A stretch of 64,000 nt of DNA, taken from contig NZ_QAGK01000002.1 of NCBI RefSeq assembly GCF_003057885.1, positions 430,656 through 494,655 on the forward strand, given 5' to 3'. This DNA comes from Oceaniglobus ichthyenteri (GTDB lineage Bacteria > Pseudomonadota > Alphaproteobacteria > Rhodobacterales > Rhodobacteraceae). The position numbers and the translations under genes are program-made. Of this stretch, positions 47,310 to 58,204 are shown in pieces; the first letter of the stretch is position 1, and the number at the start of each line of letters is the position of its first letter. A model generated the notes under the pieces. That model had not been told where the DNA came from. It saw only the letters and a program-made list of their open reading frames with translations, and searched no databases.

Positions 47310-48326
47310 TCAGAATTGATCTTCGAACTTTTTTGCCAGATCTTCGATGTTTTCTGGCGGCCATTCTTCAACGTCCATGCCCAGATGCAAGCCCATCCCT
47401 GACAACACTTCCTTGATTTCGTTCAAGGATTTGCGACCAAAGTTGGGGGTGCGCAGCATTTCCGCCTCGGTTTTCTGGATCAGATCGCCAATATACACGA
47501 TATTGTCGTTCTTCAGGCAGTTGGCCGAACGCACTGACAATTCCAACTCGTCCACCTTCTTGAGAAGCAGCGGGTTGAATTCCAGACCGTCATCATCGCT
47601 GTCTGTACGGGCCGATTCCGGCTCATCAAAGTTCACGAAAATGCTCAGCTGATCCTGAAGGATCCGCGCCGCATAGGCCACGGCATCATCGGGCGTCACC
47701 GATCCGTCGGTTTCCAGTTTCAGGGTCAGTTTGTCATAATCCAGCACTTGCCCCTCACGGGTGGGCTGAACATCGTATGACACCTTTTTGACCGGCGAAT
47801 AGATCGCATCAATCGGCATCAGGCCGATGGGCGCATCCTCGGGGCGGTTCTTGTCGGCGGAAACATAGCCTTTGCCGGTATTCACGGTCAGTTCCATGAA
47901 CAGATCGGCGCCGTCGTCCAAGTGACAGATCACGTGGTCCTTGTTCAAAACCTCGATGCCGGCCGACTCGGAAATATCGCCTGCGGTCACAATCTGTGGG
48001 CCACGGGCCGAAATCGTAACGCGCTTGGGGCCTTCCACTTCCATGCGGATGGCGACGCCTTTCAGGTTCAGCACGATGTCGGTCACATCTTCGCGCACAC
48101 CGGCAATCGACGAAAACTCGTGCAACACGTTGTCGATCTGTACGCTGGTGATTGCGGCCCCTTGCAGCGAGCTCATCAAAATGCGACGCAGGGCATTGCC
48201 GAGAGTCAGACCAAAACCACGCTCAAGCGGTTCTGCGATGACAGTCGCCTGCCGCTGGCGATCATTGCCTGGCTTTACAACCAGTTGCGATGGCTTGATC
48301 AGTTCTGCCCAATTTTTATGGATCAT
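47310..48326 (-). CDS. rpoA: RNA polymerase alpha subunit
   Basis: This 338-residue subunit starts [20 protein letters not shown] and has both domains: the assembly NTD ([20 protein letters not shown]) and the CTD ([20 protein letters not shown], then [19 protein letters not shown]). Length is normal. It lies between rpsK and rplQ; rpsD, often found here in other phyla, is at 28460. Confidence 0.98.
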   Translation of the reverse strand: MIHKNWAELIKPSQLVVKPGNDRQRQATVIAEPLERGFGLTLGNALRRILMSSLQGAAITSVQIDNVLHEFSSIAGVREDVTDIVLNLKGVAIRMEVEGPKRVTISARGPQIVTAGDISESAGIEVLNKDHVICHLDDGADLFMELTVNTGKGYVSADKNRPEDAPIGLMPIDAIYSPVKKVSYDVQPTREGQVLDYDKLTLKLETDGSVTPDDAVAYAARILQDQLSIFVNFDEPESARTDSDDDGLEFNPLLLKKVDELELSVRSANCLKNDNIVYIGDLIQKTEAEMLRTPNFGRKSLNEIKEVLSGMGLHLGMDVEEWPPENIEDLAKKFEDQF

Positions 48327-48441
48327 GCGTATCTCCTCAATTCACGTCTGCGGCCCATGTCCCCGGCAACAGACAACCCGAGGTAAAAATGACGCGCGCA
48401 GGCCACGGGGAACCATGACCTGCACGTGTTTCGATATTAAA

Positions 48442-48828
48442 TCAGACCCGGCGGCGTTTGGGCGGGCGACACCCGTTGTGAGCCATCGGCGTCACATCAC
48501 GGATCGAGGTGATGTTCAGACCAACGGCGGCCAAAGCGCGCAGCGCACTTTCACGGCCAGAACCGGGGCCCTGCACTTCGACTTCCAAAGTGCGCACACC
48601 GTGTTCTTGTGCCTTCTTGGCTGCATCTTCTGCGGCCATCTGTGCGGCGTAGGGGGTGGATTTCCGCGATCCCTTGAACCCGCAGGTACCGGCAGACGAC
48701 CATGAAATGGCGTTGCCCTGTACATCGGAAATCAGGATCTTGGTGTTGTTGAATGAGGAATTCACATGAGCAACGCCAGCGGCGATGTTCTTGGAGACCT
48801 TCTTTTTAACGCGACGTTCACGTGCCAT
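48442..48828 (-). CDS. rpsK: 30S ribosomal protein S11
   Basis: This 128-residue protein contains [20 protein letters not shown] and ends with [16 protein letters not shown], the S11 C-terminus. It lies 12 bases downstream of rpsM and 115 bases before rpoA. Confidence 0.98.
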   Translation of the reverse strand: MARERRVKKKVSKNIAAGVAHVNSSFNNTKILISDVQGNAISWSSAGTCGFKGSRKSTPYAAQMAAEDAAKKAQEHGVRTLEVEVQGPGSGRESALRALAAVGLNITSIRDVTPMAHNGCRPPKRRRV

Positions 48829-48840
48829 ATCGGGTGCTCC

Positions 48841-49209
48841 TTACTTCTTCTTGCCAGCAATGGCTTTTGCGGGGCCTTTGCGCGTGCGCGCATTGGTATG
48901 GGTCCGCTGGCCGCGCACAGGCAGGTTCCGGCGGTGACGCAGACCACGATAGCACCCAAGATCCATCAAACGCTTGATGTTCATCTGGGTTTCGCGGCGC
49001 AGGTCGCCTTCGACGGTGAAGTTGGCATCGATATGTTCGCGAATCGAAAGGATTTCGGCGTCGGACAATTCATTGACCCGGCGGGAAAAATCGATGTTCA
49101 CGGCTTCGCAAATGGATTTGGCCGAGCTTGGGCCAATTCCGGTGATATAGGTCAGGGCGATTGGAACCCGCTTTGCAGTCGGGATATTTACGCCGGCAAT
49201 ACGTGCCAC
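48841..49209 (-). CDS. rpsM: 30S ribosomal protein S13
   Basis: This 122-residue protein starts [15 protein letters not shown] at a GTG (49209) preceded by AAGGAAA; an ATG at 49260 would add 17 unrelated residues. It holds [13 protein letters not shown] and [20 protein letters not shown]. It opens the alpha operon under the promoter at 49362-49390. Confidence 0.98.
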   Translation of the reverse strand: MARIAGVNIPTAKRVPIALTYITGIGPSSAKSICEAVNIDFSRRVNELSDAEILSIREHIDANFTVEGDLRRETQMNIKRLMDLGCYRGLRHRRNLPVRGQRTHTNARTRKGPAKAIAGKKK

Positions 49210-49487
49210 GTGGTATTTCCTTTTTCGTTGCGGACCCGTGATCCCAGGCCCTTTTTTCACAACGCAAGCCCGAGACGTAATCCGCCCCGGACTGCATAAT
49301 TTCTATAATCCGTAAAATTTGGTTGAAAACCCGATCTTACCATTCCCACAGGGGATGTGGCGCTTTAGTCGCGAATCGCCCGAGGGTCAAGCCCCCTAAC
49401 CGATTAACGCGGCCAAAGCTCTGTTTCCGGTATCAACCGGCTGACGCCTGCCCGGAATATTGGTAAAACGGCCGGCCACCCGAAACC
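49210..49487. other. Intergenic region between adk and rpsM
   Basis: These 278 bases carry a canonical promoter (49362-49390) and an AT-rich leader before rpsM. A short CCGGT/ACCGG stem near 49420-49435 follows adk. No gene is seen. Confidence 0.6.
49362..49390 (-). promoter_or_regulatory. Likely sigma-70 promoter of the alpha operon
   Basis: TTGACC and TAAAGC are separated by exactly 17 bases, about 153 bases before rpsM. This is the clearest promoter in the ribosomal region and suggests that rpsM-rpsK-rpoA-rplQ can be transcribed apart from the secY-adk genes. Confidence 0.7.
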
Positions 49488-50135
49488 TCATTTCTTATCC
49501 AGAATGTCGCGGATCTGTCCGGCAATGGCATCAATCTCGCCCAGACCATCAATCGACTTCAACTCGCCCTTGGCATAGTAATAGCCGATCAGCGGAGATG
49601 TTTTCTTGTAATATTCCATAAGACGATTGCGCAATGACTCTTCGTTGTCATCCGCCCGGCGTTTGAAATCAGATGCACCACACTTGGAGCATTTTCCATC
49701 TGTCGGCTGCGGTTTGGTCAGATCATTATAGACTTCGCCACAGGCACCGCAGGTCGAGCGGGCCACGATCCGCGCCACCAACGCGCTGTCGTCGACTTGC
49801 ATCTCGATCACCGCGTCCAACGTGGTGCCGTGCTTTGCCAACAACTCACCCAACGCATCCGCTTGGCGCAATGTGCGCGGGAACCCGTCAAAGATGAATC
49901 CGCCGCCGTGATCCTGCTCCAGCTTTTCTTCGATCAGGCCGATCACGATTTCATCTGTCACCAGACCGCCGCGATCCATCACATCGGCAACAACCTGGCC
50001 CATTTCCGTACCCGACGTGCGGGCCTCGCGCAGCATGTCACCGGTGGAAAGTTGGATCATGTTACGCTCATCGACCAGACGACGCGCCTGCGTGCCCTTG
50101 CCCGCCCCCGGGGGGCCTAAAAGGATGATATTCAT
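49488..50135 (-). CDS. adk: Adenylate kinase (zinc-type LID)
   Basis: This 215-residue kinase starts [20 protein letters not shown] with a complete P-loop and has [13 protein letters not shown]. Its LID domain carries two CxxC pairs ([10 protein letters not shown] and CSKCGAS), the four-cysteine zinc form. It interconverts AMP, ATP and ADP. Its ATG overlaps the secY stop by four bases, so it is the last gene of the spc block. Confidence 0.98.
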   Translation of the reverse strand: MNIILLGPPGAGKGTQARRLVDERNMIQLSTGDMLREARTSGTEMGQVVADVMDRGGLVTDEIVIGLIEEKLEQDHGGGFIFDGFPRTLRQADALGELLAKHGTTLDAVIEMQVDDSALVARIVARSTCGACGEVYNDLTKPQPTDGKCSKCGASDFKRRADDNEESLRNRLMEYYKKTSPLIGYYYAKGELKSIDGLGEIDAIAGQIRDILDKK

Positions 50136-51490
50136 CGTCTGCTTGTCCCTTTTTTACCACCACGCTTTTTGCCGCGCAGTTGCGATTTTTCGATCAGCCC
50201 CTCGTATTGATGGGCCAGCAGGTGGGATTGAACCTGTTGGATCGTATCCATCGTCACGCTGACGACGATCAAAACCGAAGTTCCCCCAAAGTAGAACGGA
50301 ATCGCCAATTCACTGCGCAGGATTTCGGGCAAAAGACACACCGCCGCCAGATAAGCCGACCCCAGTACCAAAAGCCGCGCCACGACATAATCAAGGTATT
50401 CTTCGGTCTTTTTGCCGGGGCGGATGCCGGGAATGAACCCGTTTTGGTTTTGCAGGTTCTCTGCCACATCCTCGGTTTTGAACGCCACGTTGGCTGTGTA
50501 GAAATACGTGAAGAACACGATCATGCTGGTGAAGAACAGGAAGTACAGCGGCTGGCCCGGACCGAAATAGGCCAGGATTGTCGACATCACAGGCCCGGTC
50601 TGCTCACCGCTGAACGTCGCCAGCGTTGTGGGCAACAGCAACAGCGAACTGGCAAAGATGGCCGGAATCACGCCAGCCGGGTTCACCTTGACCGGCAGGT
50701 GCGACGAGCCACCGTCATAAACCTTCATACCCACCTGACGACGGGGATATTGGATGTGGATCTTGCGCAGCGCGCGTTCCATGAACACCACAAAGGCAAT
50801 GACGCCAACGATCATCAGGATGACCCCGACAATCACAATCGGGCTGATCGCGCCGCTGCGCCCCGAGGCAAAGAACTGCGCCAATGCGGCCGGCACTTCG
50901 GCAATGATGCCAACAAAGATGATCAGCGAAATACCGTTGCCGATCCCACGCTGGGTGATCTGTTCGCCAAGCCACATCAAAAACATCGTGCCCCCGACAA
51001 GGGTGATCACACAGGACGCCTGAAAGAACAGGCCCGGATCGGTGACAAGCCCGCCCGCCTCAAGGCTGCGCGCCAGGCCATACGCCTGAAATGTCGCCAG
51101 GAACACCGTGCCATAGCGGGTGTACTGGTTGATCTTCTTGCGCCCCTGCTCGCCTTCTTTTTTGAGCTGCTCAAGCTTGGGCACCATGGCTGTCATCAAC
51201 TGAATGATGATCGACGCCGAAATATATGGCATGATCCCCAGGGCGAAAACACCCATCCGCGAAATCGCACCGCCGGTGAACATGTTCAGCATGCCGCCCA
51301 AACCGGCGCTTGCCGCGTCCATGAATTGCCGCAACTCGGCCCCGTCGATACCGGGCACCGGAATATAAGTGCCGATACGGTAAACGATAAGAAGACCAAG
51401 GGTAAACAGGATGCGGGCGCGCAGCTCGGTCGCCTTACCAAAGGCGCCCCAGCTCATGTTCGCGGCCATTTGCTCGGCTGCTGATGCCAT
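50132..51490 (-). CDS. secY: Preprotein translocase subunit SecY
   Basis: This 452-residue protein has ten membrane helices, with [20 protein letters not shown] in the first, the plug region [16 protein letters not shown] and the cytosolic [20 protein letters not shown] loop. It forms the Sec channel with SecE and SecG. It is cotranslated with adk. Confidence 0.98.
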   Translation of the reverse strand: MASAAEQMAANMSWGAFGKATELRARILFTLGLLIVYRIGTYIPVPGIDGAELRQFMDAASAGLGGMLNMFTGGAISRMGVFALGIMPYISASIIIQLMTAMVPKLEQLKKEGEQGRKKINQYTRYGTVFLATFQAYGLARSLEAGGLVTDPGLFFQASCVITLVGGTMFLMWLGEQITQRGIGNGISLIIFVGIIAEVPAALAQFFASGRSGAISPIVIVGVILMIVGVIAFVVFMERALRKIHIQYPRRQVGMKVYDGGSSHLPVKVNPAGVIPAIFASSLLLLPTTLATFSGEQTGPVMSTILAYFGPGQPLYFLFFTSMIVFFTYFYTANVAFKTEDVAENLQNQNGFIPGIRPGKKTEEYLDYVVARLLVLGSAYLAAVCLLPEILRSELAIPFYFGGTSVLIVVSVTMDTIQQVQSHLLAHQYEGLIEKSQLRGKKRGGKKGTSRR

Positions 51491-51510
51491 AAGGGATCTC
51501 TTTCATGCAG

Positions 51511-51587
51511 AACGCCGCGGATCGGTTTCCCGGTTCACGCGGCGTTAGGAAAACGTTGGGGCAGATGTAAGCGGCGCGCGCGCCGCT
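51511..51587 (-). other. Two GC stems between rplO and secY
   Basis: AACGCCGCG pairs with CGCGGCGTT (51511-51519 with 51538-51546). A GCGC-rich palindrome lies at 51570-51587 directly after rplO. They have no T tract. They may shape the transcript end of rplO or lower readthrough into secY. Confidence 0.5.
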
Positions 51588-51596
51588 CACAACCTC

Positions 51597-52058
51597 TTAT
51601 TCAGCGGCTGTCGCCACTGTGAGGCTGCCGCCTGCCTTCTCGACCGCCTCAATGGCGGATTTGCTGGCGCCGGTGACAGTGATCTTCACCGCGCTGGTGA
51701 TCTCACCCTTGGCCAACACGCGAATGCCGTCCAACTTGCGGCGCACAACACCCGAATCAACCAATTCGGTTTCGGTGATTTCGTTGCCCAGTTTGCCCAG
51801 ATCAACGAATTTCTGGATCATGCCCAGGTTGATCACTGCGAATTCCTTGCGATTCGGCTTGTTGAAGCCACGCTTGGGAAGACGCTGGTAAAGCGGCATT
51901 TGGCCGCCTTCAAAACCCTTGATCGCAACGCCCGAACGAGACTTTTGCCCCTTGATGCCCCGGCCACCGGTTTTACCCATGCCCGAACCGGCACCACGGC
52001 CAACGCGCTTGCGCTTTTTGGTCGCGCCTGGATTGTCGTGAAGTTCATTCAATTTCAT
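51597..52058 (-). CDS. rplO: 50S ribosomal protein L15
   Basis: This 153-residue protein begins [20 protein letters not shown] with the glycine-rich [20 protein letters not shown] arm of L15. It is followed by a stem-loop, then secY. It is separated from rpmD by 262 bases, unusually long for this operon. Confidence 0.97.
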   Translation of the reverse strand: MKLNELHDNPGATKKRKRVGRGAGSGMGKTGGRGIKGQKSRSGVAIKGFEGGQMPLYQRLPKRGFNKPNRKEFAVINLGMIQKFVDLGKLGNEITETELVDSGVVRRKLDGIRVLAKGEITSAVKITVTGASKSAIEAVEKAGGSLTVATAAE

Positions 52059-52266
52059 GTCGCTTACTCCTTATGCCGGACGCATGCCCCCAGCGACGGG
52101 AGCGGCACGGCCACGGCTTTGCGTGAATCATGGCCCGGATGGCCACCGAGGGCGTATAGACCAGCTGACGATGTGGTTCAAGTAGCTCTTTGCCGCACGC
52201 CAAGGTCTGAAATCGTAAAACGCCTGCCAGAGGCACCGGAACCATTGGTAGCAATCGCACAACGTA

Positions 52267-52296
52267 AAACGGCGCCCAAATCAATGAGCGCCGTTT
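52267..52296 (-). terminator. Attenuator-like hairpin between rpmD and rplO
   Basis: AAACGGCGC pairs with GCGCCGTTT over nine bases with a 12-base loop, 24 bases after the rpmD stop. On the minus strand the stem ends in TTT then ACG, so termination is likely partial. The rest of the 262-base gap (52059-52320) shows no gene. Confidence 0.6.
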
Positions 52297-52320
52297 ATCA
52301 ATGCCGGAACGGAAAAGCGA

Positions 52321-52509
52321 TTAACCGCGCTCTTCGATGATTTTCACCATGTGCGGGATCGCATTGACCATGCCGCGGACCGAAGGTGTATCCTCCAATT
52401 CGCGGGTCTTGTGCATTTTGTTCAATCCCAGACCGATCAGCGTCTTGCGCTGAACTTCGGGGCGGCGGATCGGGGAACCGATCTGTTTGACGACGATGGT
52501 TTTTGCCAT
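52321..52509 (-). CDS. rpmD: 50S ribosomal protein L30
   Basis: This 62-residue protein reads [20 protein letters not shown] and [20 protein letters not shown], the full L30. It lies 11 bases after rpsE. Confidence 0.97.
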   Translation of the reverse strand: MAKTIVVKQIGSPIRRPEVQRKTLIGLGLNKMHKTRELEDTPSVRGMVNAIPHMVKIIEERG

Positions 52510-52520
52510 GACAGGGCTCC

Positions 52521-53111
52521 TTATGCGTCTGTGGTTTCAGCTTCGGCCGTGGCGATGGCCGAGGTTGGGTTGTCGTGCTTGGGCAGGATATCAGCCACTT
52601 TCTTACCACGACGCTGGGCCACCGAACGGGGGCTTGCTTCGTTGGTCAGACCGTCCATGGTTGCGCGGATCATGTTGTAAGGGTTTTGCGACCCCAAAGA
52701 TTTCGCGACAACGTCCTGAACGCCCAGCATTTCGAACACGGCACGCATCGGACCACCGGCGATGATGCCGGTACCCTGGGGTGCGGTGCGCATGAACACC
52801 TTGCCCGCACCGTGGCGACCATGGGTGTCATGGTGCAATGTGCGACCGTCGCGCAAAGGTACGCGAATCATCTGACGCTTGGCCTGCTCGGTGGCTTTGC
52901 GGATCGCTTCGGGTACTTCCTTGGCTTTACCTTTGCCAAATCCGACACGGCCACGCTGATCACCAACCACCACGAGGGCCGCAAAACCAAAGCGCTTACC
53001 GCCTTTTACCGTTTTGGACACACGGTTGATCGCAACAAGGCGATCGGCAAATTCGGGGGTTTCGTCGCGCTGGTTGCGGCGACCGCCACCACGATTGTCA
53101 TCTCTTGCCAT
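52521..53111 (-). CDS. rpsE: 30S ribosomal protein S5
   Basis: This 196-residue protein has the S5 double-stranded RNA-binding fold ([20 protein letters not shown]) and the [20 protein letters not shown] loop involved in decoding accuracy. An extra basic N-terminus and an Ala/Thr tail are present. It is followed by rpmD. Confidence 0.97.
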   Translation of the reverse strand: MARDDNRGGGRRNQRDETPEFADRLVAINRVSKTVKGGKRFGFAALVVVGDQRGRVGFGKGKAKEVPEAIRKATEQAKRQMIRVPLRDGRTLHHDTHGRHGAGKVFMRTAPQGTGIIAGGPMRAVFEMLGVQDVVAKSLGSQNPYNMIRATMDGLTNEASPRSVAQRRGKKVADILPKHDNPTSAIATAEAETTDA

Positions 53112-53210
53112 TCAAAGGCTCCTTACGATGTGCCCAAACGGGCGAATTGCACAATCCAAGTGGGCGAACCCCCGGATCATCGAGGCGACATTGGCCGCCT
53201 TCATGTGAAA

Positions 53211-53234
53211 CGGCCCCGATTCAAACCGGGGCCG
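53211..53234 (-). terminator. Stem-loop between rplR and rpsE
   Basis: CGGCCCCG pairs with CGGGGCCG across eight bases, seven bases after the rplR stop, followed on the minus strand by TTTCAC. It resembles the atp terminator stem but has a shorter T run, so it probably reduces rather than stops transcription. Confidence 0.6.
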
Positions 53235-53240
53235 CCAATA

Positions 53241-53600
53241 TCAGAACTTCAGACCGCCTTCGCGGGCCGCATCGGCCAAGGCTTTGACCTTACCGTGGAA
53301 CAGAAAACCGCCCCGATCAAAGTAAACGTTTTCAACACCGGCGGCTTTCGCACGTTCGGCGATGGTGCTGCCTACTTTCGCGGCGGCCTCAACGTTGTTC
53401 TTGCCCACAATGCCCAGATCCTTCTCGAGGGAAGAAGCCGAAGCCAAAGTTACGCCTTTTACATCGTCGATCAACTGAACACTGATGTTCTTGTTGCTGC
53501 GATGTACGGAAAGACGAACGCGCCCGGCGTTCATTTTCCGCAGTTTGTTCCGGACGCGCAGGCGGCGCTTCAGAAACAGATCTCTTTTGCTGTTTGCCAT
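53241..53600 (-). CDS. rplR: 50S ribosomal protein L18
   Basis: This 119-residue protein has the L18 fold: [20 protein letters not shown] and the closing [20 protein letters not shown]. It binds 5S rRNA. It follows rplF by 11 bases. Confidence 0.97.
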   Translation of the reverse strand: MANSKRDLFLKRRLRVRNKLRKMNAGRVRLSVHRSNKNISVQLIDDVKGVTLASASSLEKDLGIVGKNNVEAAAKVGSTIAERAKAAGVENVYFDRGGFLFHGKVKALADAAREGGLKF

Positions 53601-53611
53601 TTTTCGCGTCC

Positions 53612-54145
53612 TTACTTCTTCTTGCCTTCCTTGCGGAAGATGAACTCACCCTTGTGACGAATACCTTTGCCCTTATAGGGCTCGGGCTTGCGCCATTCGC
53701 GGATGTTTGCAGCCACCTGACCGACAAGCTGTTGATCAATACCTTCCAGCACGATTTCCGTGGGCTTGGGAACCACGACGCTGACACCTTCGGGAACTTC
53801 GAACTCAACATCATGGGAATACCCAAGGTTGAGGCGCAGAACCTTGCCTTGCAGCGCGGCACGATAGCCAACACCCTGAATTTCAAGCTCGCGCTTGAAA
53901 CCGGTGGTGACACCCGTGACCAGGTTTTCCACCATCGAACGGGTCATGCCCCACTGTTGGCGCGCCCGCTTGGACGTGCCGCGGGGTGTGATCGAAATGC
54001 TGCCGTCTTCAACAGTCATTGTCACATCATCGGTTGCGGTGAACGTGCGGGTGCCTTTCGGCCCCTTCACTTCGATGGTCTGGCCCGAGACTGAGGCGCT
54101 TGCGCCGTCGCCCAGGGTAACTGGTTTTTTACCAATACGAGACAT
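53612..54145 (-). CDS. rplF: 50S ribosomal protein L6
   Basis: This 177-residue protein begins [16 protein letters not shown] and has the L6 signature [20 protein letters not shown]. Both L6 repeats are intact. It is between rpsH and rplR. Confidence 0.98.
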   Translation of the reverse strand: MSRIGKKPVTLGDGASASVSGQTIEVKGPKGTRTFTATDDVTMTVEDGSISITPRGTSKRARQQWGMTRSMVENLVTGVTTGFKRELEIQGVGYRAALQGKVLRLNLGYSHDVEFEVPEGVSVVVPKPTEIVLEGIDQQLVGQVAANIREWRKPEPYKGKGIRHKGEFIFRKEGKKK

Positions 54146-54156
54146 TCAAACGCTCC

Positions 54157-54549
54157 TTAGAATACGGTGCAAAGCACTTCGCCGCCAATATTGGCGCTGC
54201 GTGCATTCGCATCCGACATCACGCCGCGAGACGTGGAGACAATTGAGACACCCAGACCCTGGCGAACCGAAGGCAGATTTTCGGCGCCCATGTACACGCG
54301 TCGACCGGGCGTCGAAACACGCTTGATCTCGCGAATAACCGGAGTGCCTTCGTAATACTTAAGGCTGATCTCCAGCGCCGGGTGGCCATCTTTGCCGGTG
54401 GCTTTTTCATAGCCGCGAATGTAACCTTCGTCGGCCAGAACGTCCAAAACCCAAGCGCGCAATTTCGACGCCGGAGTCAGAACCGTGGATTTACCGCGCA
54501 TCTGGCTGTTGCGGATACGGGTGAGCATATCGCCGATAGGATCGTTCAT
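54157..54549 (-). CDS. rpsH: 30S ribosomal protein S8
   Basis: This 130-residue protein starts [20 protein letters not shown] and ends with [20 protein letters not shown], the S8 C-terminal rRNA-binding motif. In E. coli S8 represses the spc operon by binding mRNA near rplE; that site was not checked here. Confidence 0.98.
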   Translation of the reverse strand: MNDPIGDMLTRIRNSQMRGKSTVLTPASKLRAWVLDVLADEGYIRGYEKATGKDGHPALEISLKYYEGTPVIREIKRVSTPGRRVYMGAENLPSVRQGLGVSIVSTSRGVMSDANARSANIGGEVLCTVF

Positions 54550-54562
54550 ACTATACTCCTCC

Positions 54563-54868
54563 TTACCAGCTGGATTTCACAAGGCCCGGAATCTGGCCCA
54601 TATAGCCAAGTTCCCGCAGCATGATACGGCTGACCTTCAGCTTACGATAGTAAGCGTGGGGGCGGCCTGTCAGCTGGCAGCGGTTGTGCAGACGCACCGC
54701 GCTGGAGTTGCGTGGCAATTTGGCAAGCTTCAGGCGCGCTTTGAAACGCTCTTCCATGGGCTTGCTTTCGTCAGTTGCGATTTCTTTCAGCGCGGCACGC
54801 TTGGTGGCGAATTGATCCACCAGCTTTTGGCGCTTCTTCTCGCGTTCGATCATTGCTTTTTTAGCCAT
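54563..54868 (-). CDS. rpsN: 30S ribosomal protein S14
   Basis: This 101-residue protein is the long, zinc-free type of S14: no CxxC pairs, with [20 protein letters not shown] and the [20 protein letters not shown] tail. Confidence 0.97.
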   Translation of the reverse strand: MAKKAMIEREKKRQKLVDQFATKRAALKEIATDESKPMEERFKARLKLAKLPRNSSAVRLHNRCQLTGRPHAYYRKLKVSRIMLRELGYMGQIPGLVKSSW

Positions 54869-54885
54869 CGTGTTCTCTCCCAGGC

Positions 54886-55449
54886 TCAGCTGTTGAACGG
54901 CATGTTGAAATGCTTCAACAGCGCCTTGGCTTCGGCATCGGTATCCGCAGTCGTGCAGATGATGATATCCATGCCCCAGTTCTCGTCGATCTTGTCAAAG
55001 TTGATCTCGGGGAACACCAAATGCTCTTTCAGGCCCATGGCATAGTTGCCACGCCCATCAAAGCTTTTGCCGGGCACACCGCGAAAGTCACGCACGCGCG
55101 GCATTGCCACGGTGATCAGACGATCGAGGAATTCATACATCCGGTCACCGCGCAGCGTGACTTTTGCACCCAAAGGCATGTCTTCACGTACCCGGAAACC
55201 CGCGATGGATTTCTTGGCATATGTCGTCATCGCCTTCTGGCCAGCGATCAGCGTCAGGTCTTCCTGGGCTGATTTCGCTTTTTTCGTGTCGCGCACGGCT
55301 TCGGCACCACAGCCGATATTCAGAACGATCTTATCCAGACGCGGGATCTGCATGTCGTTCTTATACCCGAACTCTTCCTTCATGGCGGCGCGGATTGTAT
55401 CCACGTACACCGTTTCAAGGCGGGGGGTGTAATTTGCGGTATCCAGCAT
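54886..55449 (-). CDS. rplE: 50S ribosomal protein L5
   Basis: This 187-residue protein has [18 protein letters not shown] and the [20 protein letters not shown] motif. It binds 5S rRNA. Its ATG overlaps the rplX stop by one base (TGATG). Confidence 0.98.
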   Translation of the reverse strand: MLDTANYTPRLETVYVDTIRAAMKEEFGYKNDMQIPRLDKIVLNIGCGAEAVRDTKKAKSAQEDLTLIAGQKAMTTYAKKSIAGFRVREDMPLGAKVTLRGDRMYEFLDRLITVAMPRVRDFRGVPGKSFDGRGNYAMGLKEHLVFPEINFDKIDENWGMDIIICTTADTDAEAKALLKHFNMPFNS

Positions 55450-55754
55450 CAGATCACGTCTCCCGTGGTCTTGGCGTAACGCACCTTTTTATCGTCTTCC
55501 ATGCGGAATCCGACGCGGGTGGCTTTGCCGTTGGCATCAACAAACGCAAGGTTTGACAATGCGATCGGCATTGCCTGGGGCACGCGGCCCCCCTGGCTTG
55601 TCTGCGACTGCTTGGTGTGGCGAATGGCCATGTTCAGGCCTTCAACCACGGCTTTACCAGCGGCGGGGAACACTTGGGTGATTTCACCCTCTTTGCCCCT
55701 GTCCTTGCCGGTGAGCACGACGACCTTGTCGCCTTTTTTCAGTTTTGCAGCCAT
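55449..55754 (-). CDS. rplX: 50S ribosomal protein L24
   Basis: This 101-residue protein has the KOW motif [20 protein letters not shown]. It starts an early 50S assembly step. It is two bases from rplN and overlaps rplE by one base. Confidence 0.97.
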   Translation of the reverse strand: MAAKLKKGDKVVVLTGKDRGKEGEITQVFPAAGKAVVEGLNMAIRHTKQSQTSQGGRVPQAMPIALSNLAFVDANGKATRVGFRMEDDKKVRYAKTTGDVI

Positions 55755-55756
55755 GG

Positions 55757-56125
55757 TTACAGAACCTCCGGAGCCAAGCTGATGATCTTCATGAAGCTCT
55801 TGGCGCGCAATTCGCGCACGACAGGGCCGAAGATACGGGTGCCAACGGGTTCGTTGTTGTTGTTCAGAATGACGGCGGCGTTGCGATCAAAACGAATCGC
55901 AGTCCCGTCTTCACGACGAACTTCCTTGGCGGTGCGCACGACGACGGCCTTGCGAACGTCACCTTTTTTCACGCGACCGCGTGGGATGGCTTCCTTTACC
56001 GAGACGACAATAATATCGCCAACGGATGCGTATTTACGCTTGGAACCACCCAAGACCTTGATGCACTGAACACGGCGAGCGCCGCTGTTGTCAGCAACAT
56101 CCAGATTGGTCTGCATCTGGATCAT
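55757..56125 (-). CDS. rplN: 50S ribosomal protein L14
   Basis: This 122-residue protein starts [20 protein letters not shown] and ends with [18 protein letters not shown], the full-length L14. It lies 72 bases after rpsQ. Confidence 0.98.
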   Translation of the reverse strand: MIQMQTNLDVADNSGARRVQCIKVLGGSKRKYASVGDIIVVSVKEAIPRGRVKKGDVRKAVVVRTAKEVRREDGTAIRFDRNAAVILNNNNEPVGTRIFGPVVRELRAKSFMKIISLAPEVL

Positions 56126-56197
56126 GTGGTTTCTCCTGACCTTTGGGGGGCGTTGGTCGCCGTTTCCCCAGGGTTTCGATCAAACGGGATGTATTGC

Positions 56198-56428
56198 TTA
56201 AGAAACAATAACTTCCCAGCGTTTCGTCTTGCTCATCGGGGCGCATTCCTGAATGCGAACCTGATCGCCGGTCTTGAAGGCATTTTCGGCATCATGTGCG
56301 CGATACTTCTTCGATTTCCGGATCGTTTTCTTCAGAACGGGGTGGGTAAAGCGACGCTCGACCGATACGGTGATGGTCTGGGCGTTGGCATCGGATGTGA
56401 CGGTGCCTGTCAGGATACGTTTGGGCAT
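56198..56428 (-). CDS. rpsQ: 30S ribosomal protein S17
   Basis: This 76-residue protein starts [20 protein letters not shown] with the OB-fold strand [20 protein letters not shown]. It is one base from the rpmC stop. Confidence 0.97.
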   Translation of the reverse strand: MPKRILTGTVTSDANAQTITVSVERRFTHPVLKKTIRKSKKYRAHDAENAFKTGDQVRIQECAPMSKTKRWEVIVS

Positions 56429-56429
56429 C

Positions 56430-56642
56430 TTACGCCTCCGCTGCGGCAGCGGCCGCTTTTTCGTTCAAAATTGTGTTCACGCGGGCAATGTCACGACGAA
56501 CGGTGCGCACGCGGGCGGTGTTTTCCAATTGGCTTGTCGCCTGCTGAAAGCGCAGGTTAAATGCCTCTTTCTTTGATTGGGCAAGCTGTGCTTTCAGCTC
56601 GTCCAAAGTTTTGCTTCGCAGTTCTGTGGCATCCATCGCCAT
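56430..56642 (-). CDS. rpmC: 50S ribosomal protein L29
   Basis: This 70-residue two-helix protein contains [20 protein letters not shown] and [17 protein letters not shown]. ATGs at 56642 and 56636 are both possible; AAAGGA precedes them. It normally follows rplP directly, but here 1.6 kb and two other genes intervene, and a possible promoter lies at 56715-56743. Confidence 0.96.
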   Translation of the reverse strand: MAMDATELRSKTLDELKAQLAQSKKEAFNLRFQQATSQLENTARVRTVRRDIARVNTILNEKAAAAAAEA

Positions 56643-56714
56643 ATTCCTTTCAACATCACCGGTTGGCCGCCAAAAGCGTCACCCTGATTCCGGTGGAGTG
56701 GATGATAAGGTGCT

Positions 56715-56743
56715 CGCTTACCCCCCCGCGCCCCATTGCACAA
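56715..56743 (-). promoter_or_regulatory. Possible promoter upstream of rpmC
   Basis: TTGTGC and TAAGCG lie 17 bases apart on the minus strand, about 73 bases before rpmC. The boxes resemble those of the alpha-operon promoter. This would restart transcription after the insertion and the rplP terminator. Confidence 0.5.
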
Positions 56744-56831
56744 CCCCTGCCCTTGCGATTTGCCACTTTCTTTGCCGGATTCAGGTTTTGGCAACCTGTT
56801 TGCCCCAATGTGCGGTCATCGCAGGCTTAGA

Positions 56832-57563
56832 ATGAGTAGTACGATGATCCGTTTGGCCATTATCCTGTTGGCGTTTGTGCCATGCATTGCCTGGGCAGAA
56901 ATGTTCACGGCGCCCGGGCGCACCCTGTTGCGCGCGCCCACCGGCGCCTTGATACAGGTGCGTGCCGAGAATGGGGCGGGCAGGATTGGCGCAAGCCTGT
57001 TTACCGGCCACACCGCCGGAAGTTTGTTCGCGCCTCTGCCCACTCGGCTGACACCGGATTTACCACCTTCGGTTAAATCACGCGGCACCGCAGTTCAAAA
57101 ACTACGCGATTTGATCCAATATGCCGAAAGTCGCCGCGATGGCTATGATGCAGTTCAGCACGGGGCCAGGATAAAACCCACCAAACCCCCGACGCAGATG
57201 ACGCTCGCAGAAATCAACCAATGGATTGATGCCACGCCAGGGCAACCCCACGCCATCGGGCGGTACCAATTCATCCCAAAAACTCTGCGCAGTCTGGTGA
57301 AACAACTGGGGCTGCGCGAAACCACGCGTTTCTCGCCAGATGTTCAAGATCAGCTTGCCGATATCCTGTTGGGTCAGGCTGGCCTGCATGCCGCGCAATC
57401 CGGCCTGATGACGCGCAAGACCTTCATGAACAACCTGGCCAAGATCTGGGCGGGTCTCCCGACCGCGACCGGAAAATCCTATTATCACGGGTATGCCGGC
57501 AACAAGGCGGCCCTCACATGGGACCAATATGAAGCAGAGATGCGCAATATTCTGAGCGGTTAG
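56832..57563 (+). CDS. Exported muramidase / lysozyme-like protein
   Basis: This 243-residue protein has a signal peptide (MIRLAIILLAFVPCIAWAEM region) and a lysozyme-fold domain from about residue 85: Glu in LIQYAESRRDGYDAV is the likely catalytic acid, and HAIGRYQFIPKTLRSL is the GRYQF motif of muramidases and transglycosylases. It resembles phage-type muramidases of the COG4678 kind. It should cut peptidoglycan glycan strands. It is encoded on the strand opposite to the ribosomal genes on both sides. ATGs at 56832 and 56844 are possible starts. Confidence 0.82.
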   Translation: MSSTMIRLAIILLAFVPCIAWAEMFTAPGRTLLRAPTGALIQVRAENGAGRIGASLFTGHTAGSLFAPLPTRLTPDLPPSVKSRGTAVQKLRDLIQYAESRRDGYDAVQHGARIKPTKPPTQMTLAEINQWIDATPGQPHAIGRYQFIPKTLRSLVKQLGLRETTRFSPDVQDQLADILLGQAGLHAAQSGLMTRKTFMNNLAKIWAGLPTATGKSYYHGYAGNKAALTWDQYEAEMRNILSG

Positions 57564-58180
57564 CCCCAGCGGTAATTGAAACTGACGCTGATCCGATCTT
57601 CGGGTGCCATGTTCATCGGCACCTCATGGCGCAACCAGCTTTCCCATAACAGGACATCTCCGACGTCGGGCGCCACATAGGCAAAGGTACGCCGGTTTGC
57701 CTTGGCGTCTGCCTTGCGCGGCGGCGCGGCCATCATCATGGCCAGACGCGGATCTTCGAATTTGATCGCACTGGTCCCTTCGGGCATCGCGACATAGGTT
57801 GTGCCGCTGATCACCGAATGGGGGTGCAGATGGCCTGTGTGAATCCCGCCTTCGGGCAGAATATTGATCCACAGATCTTCAAGTTGCAGCTTTTTATCGC
57901 CCAGATCAAAGGCCAGATCTTCGGCAAAGGCCGCCACATGTTTATCCAACGCCTTTTGCAAATCCTTGAAGATCGAAAACCGCCACGGCAGATCCGACAG
58001 CGACGCATAACTGGTGTAGCCCGGAAATTGGTTTTCCTCGCACCAATTCTGACCGGCCTCATCATCTTCGGCAATCGAAAGACACGACGCCTCAAGTTCG
58101 GCGGTATCAATCGGTTTACCACGGGATGAAAGCGCCGCGTGGTACAGTCGTGTCACAAACAATGAGGATATATTTGCCAT
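57560..58180 (-). CDS. TIGR02466 family 2-oxoglutarate/Fe(II)-type protein
   Basis: This 206-residue protein has the TIGR02466 pattern: an N-terminal ISSLFVTRLYHA block, then the iron-site-like HTGHLHPHSVISGTTYVAMP and the C-terminal RHEVPMNMAPEDRISVSFNY. The His-x-x-His-x-His cluster and the later His and Arg fit a 2-oxoglutarate and Fe(II)-dependent oxygenase. The substrate is unknown. It is convergent with the muramidase gene (four-base overlap) and lies downstream of the rplP terminator. Confidence 0.87.
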   Translation of the reverse strand: MANISSLFVTRLYHAALSSRGKPIDTAELEASCLSIAEDDEAGQNWCEENQFPGYTSYASLSDLPWRFSIFKDLQKALDKHVAAFAEDLAFDLGDKKLQLEDLWINILPEGGIHTGHLHPHSVISGTTYVAMPEGTSAIKFEDPRLAMMMAAPPRKADAKANRRTFAYVAPDVGDVLLWESWLRHEVPMNMAPEDRISVSFNYRWG

Positions 58181-58204
58181 AGTAAATCGCCTGATCAGGT
58201 GGAG

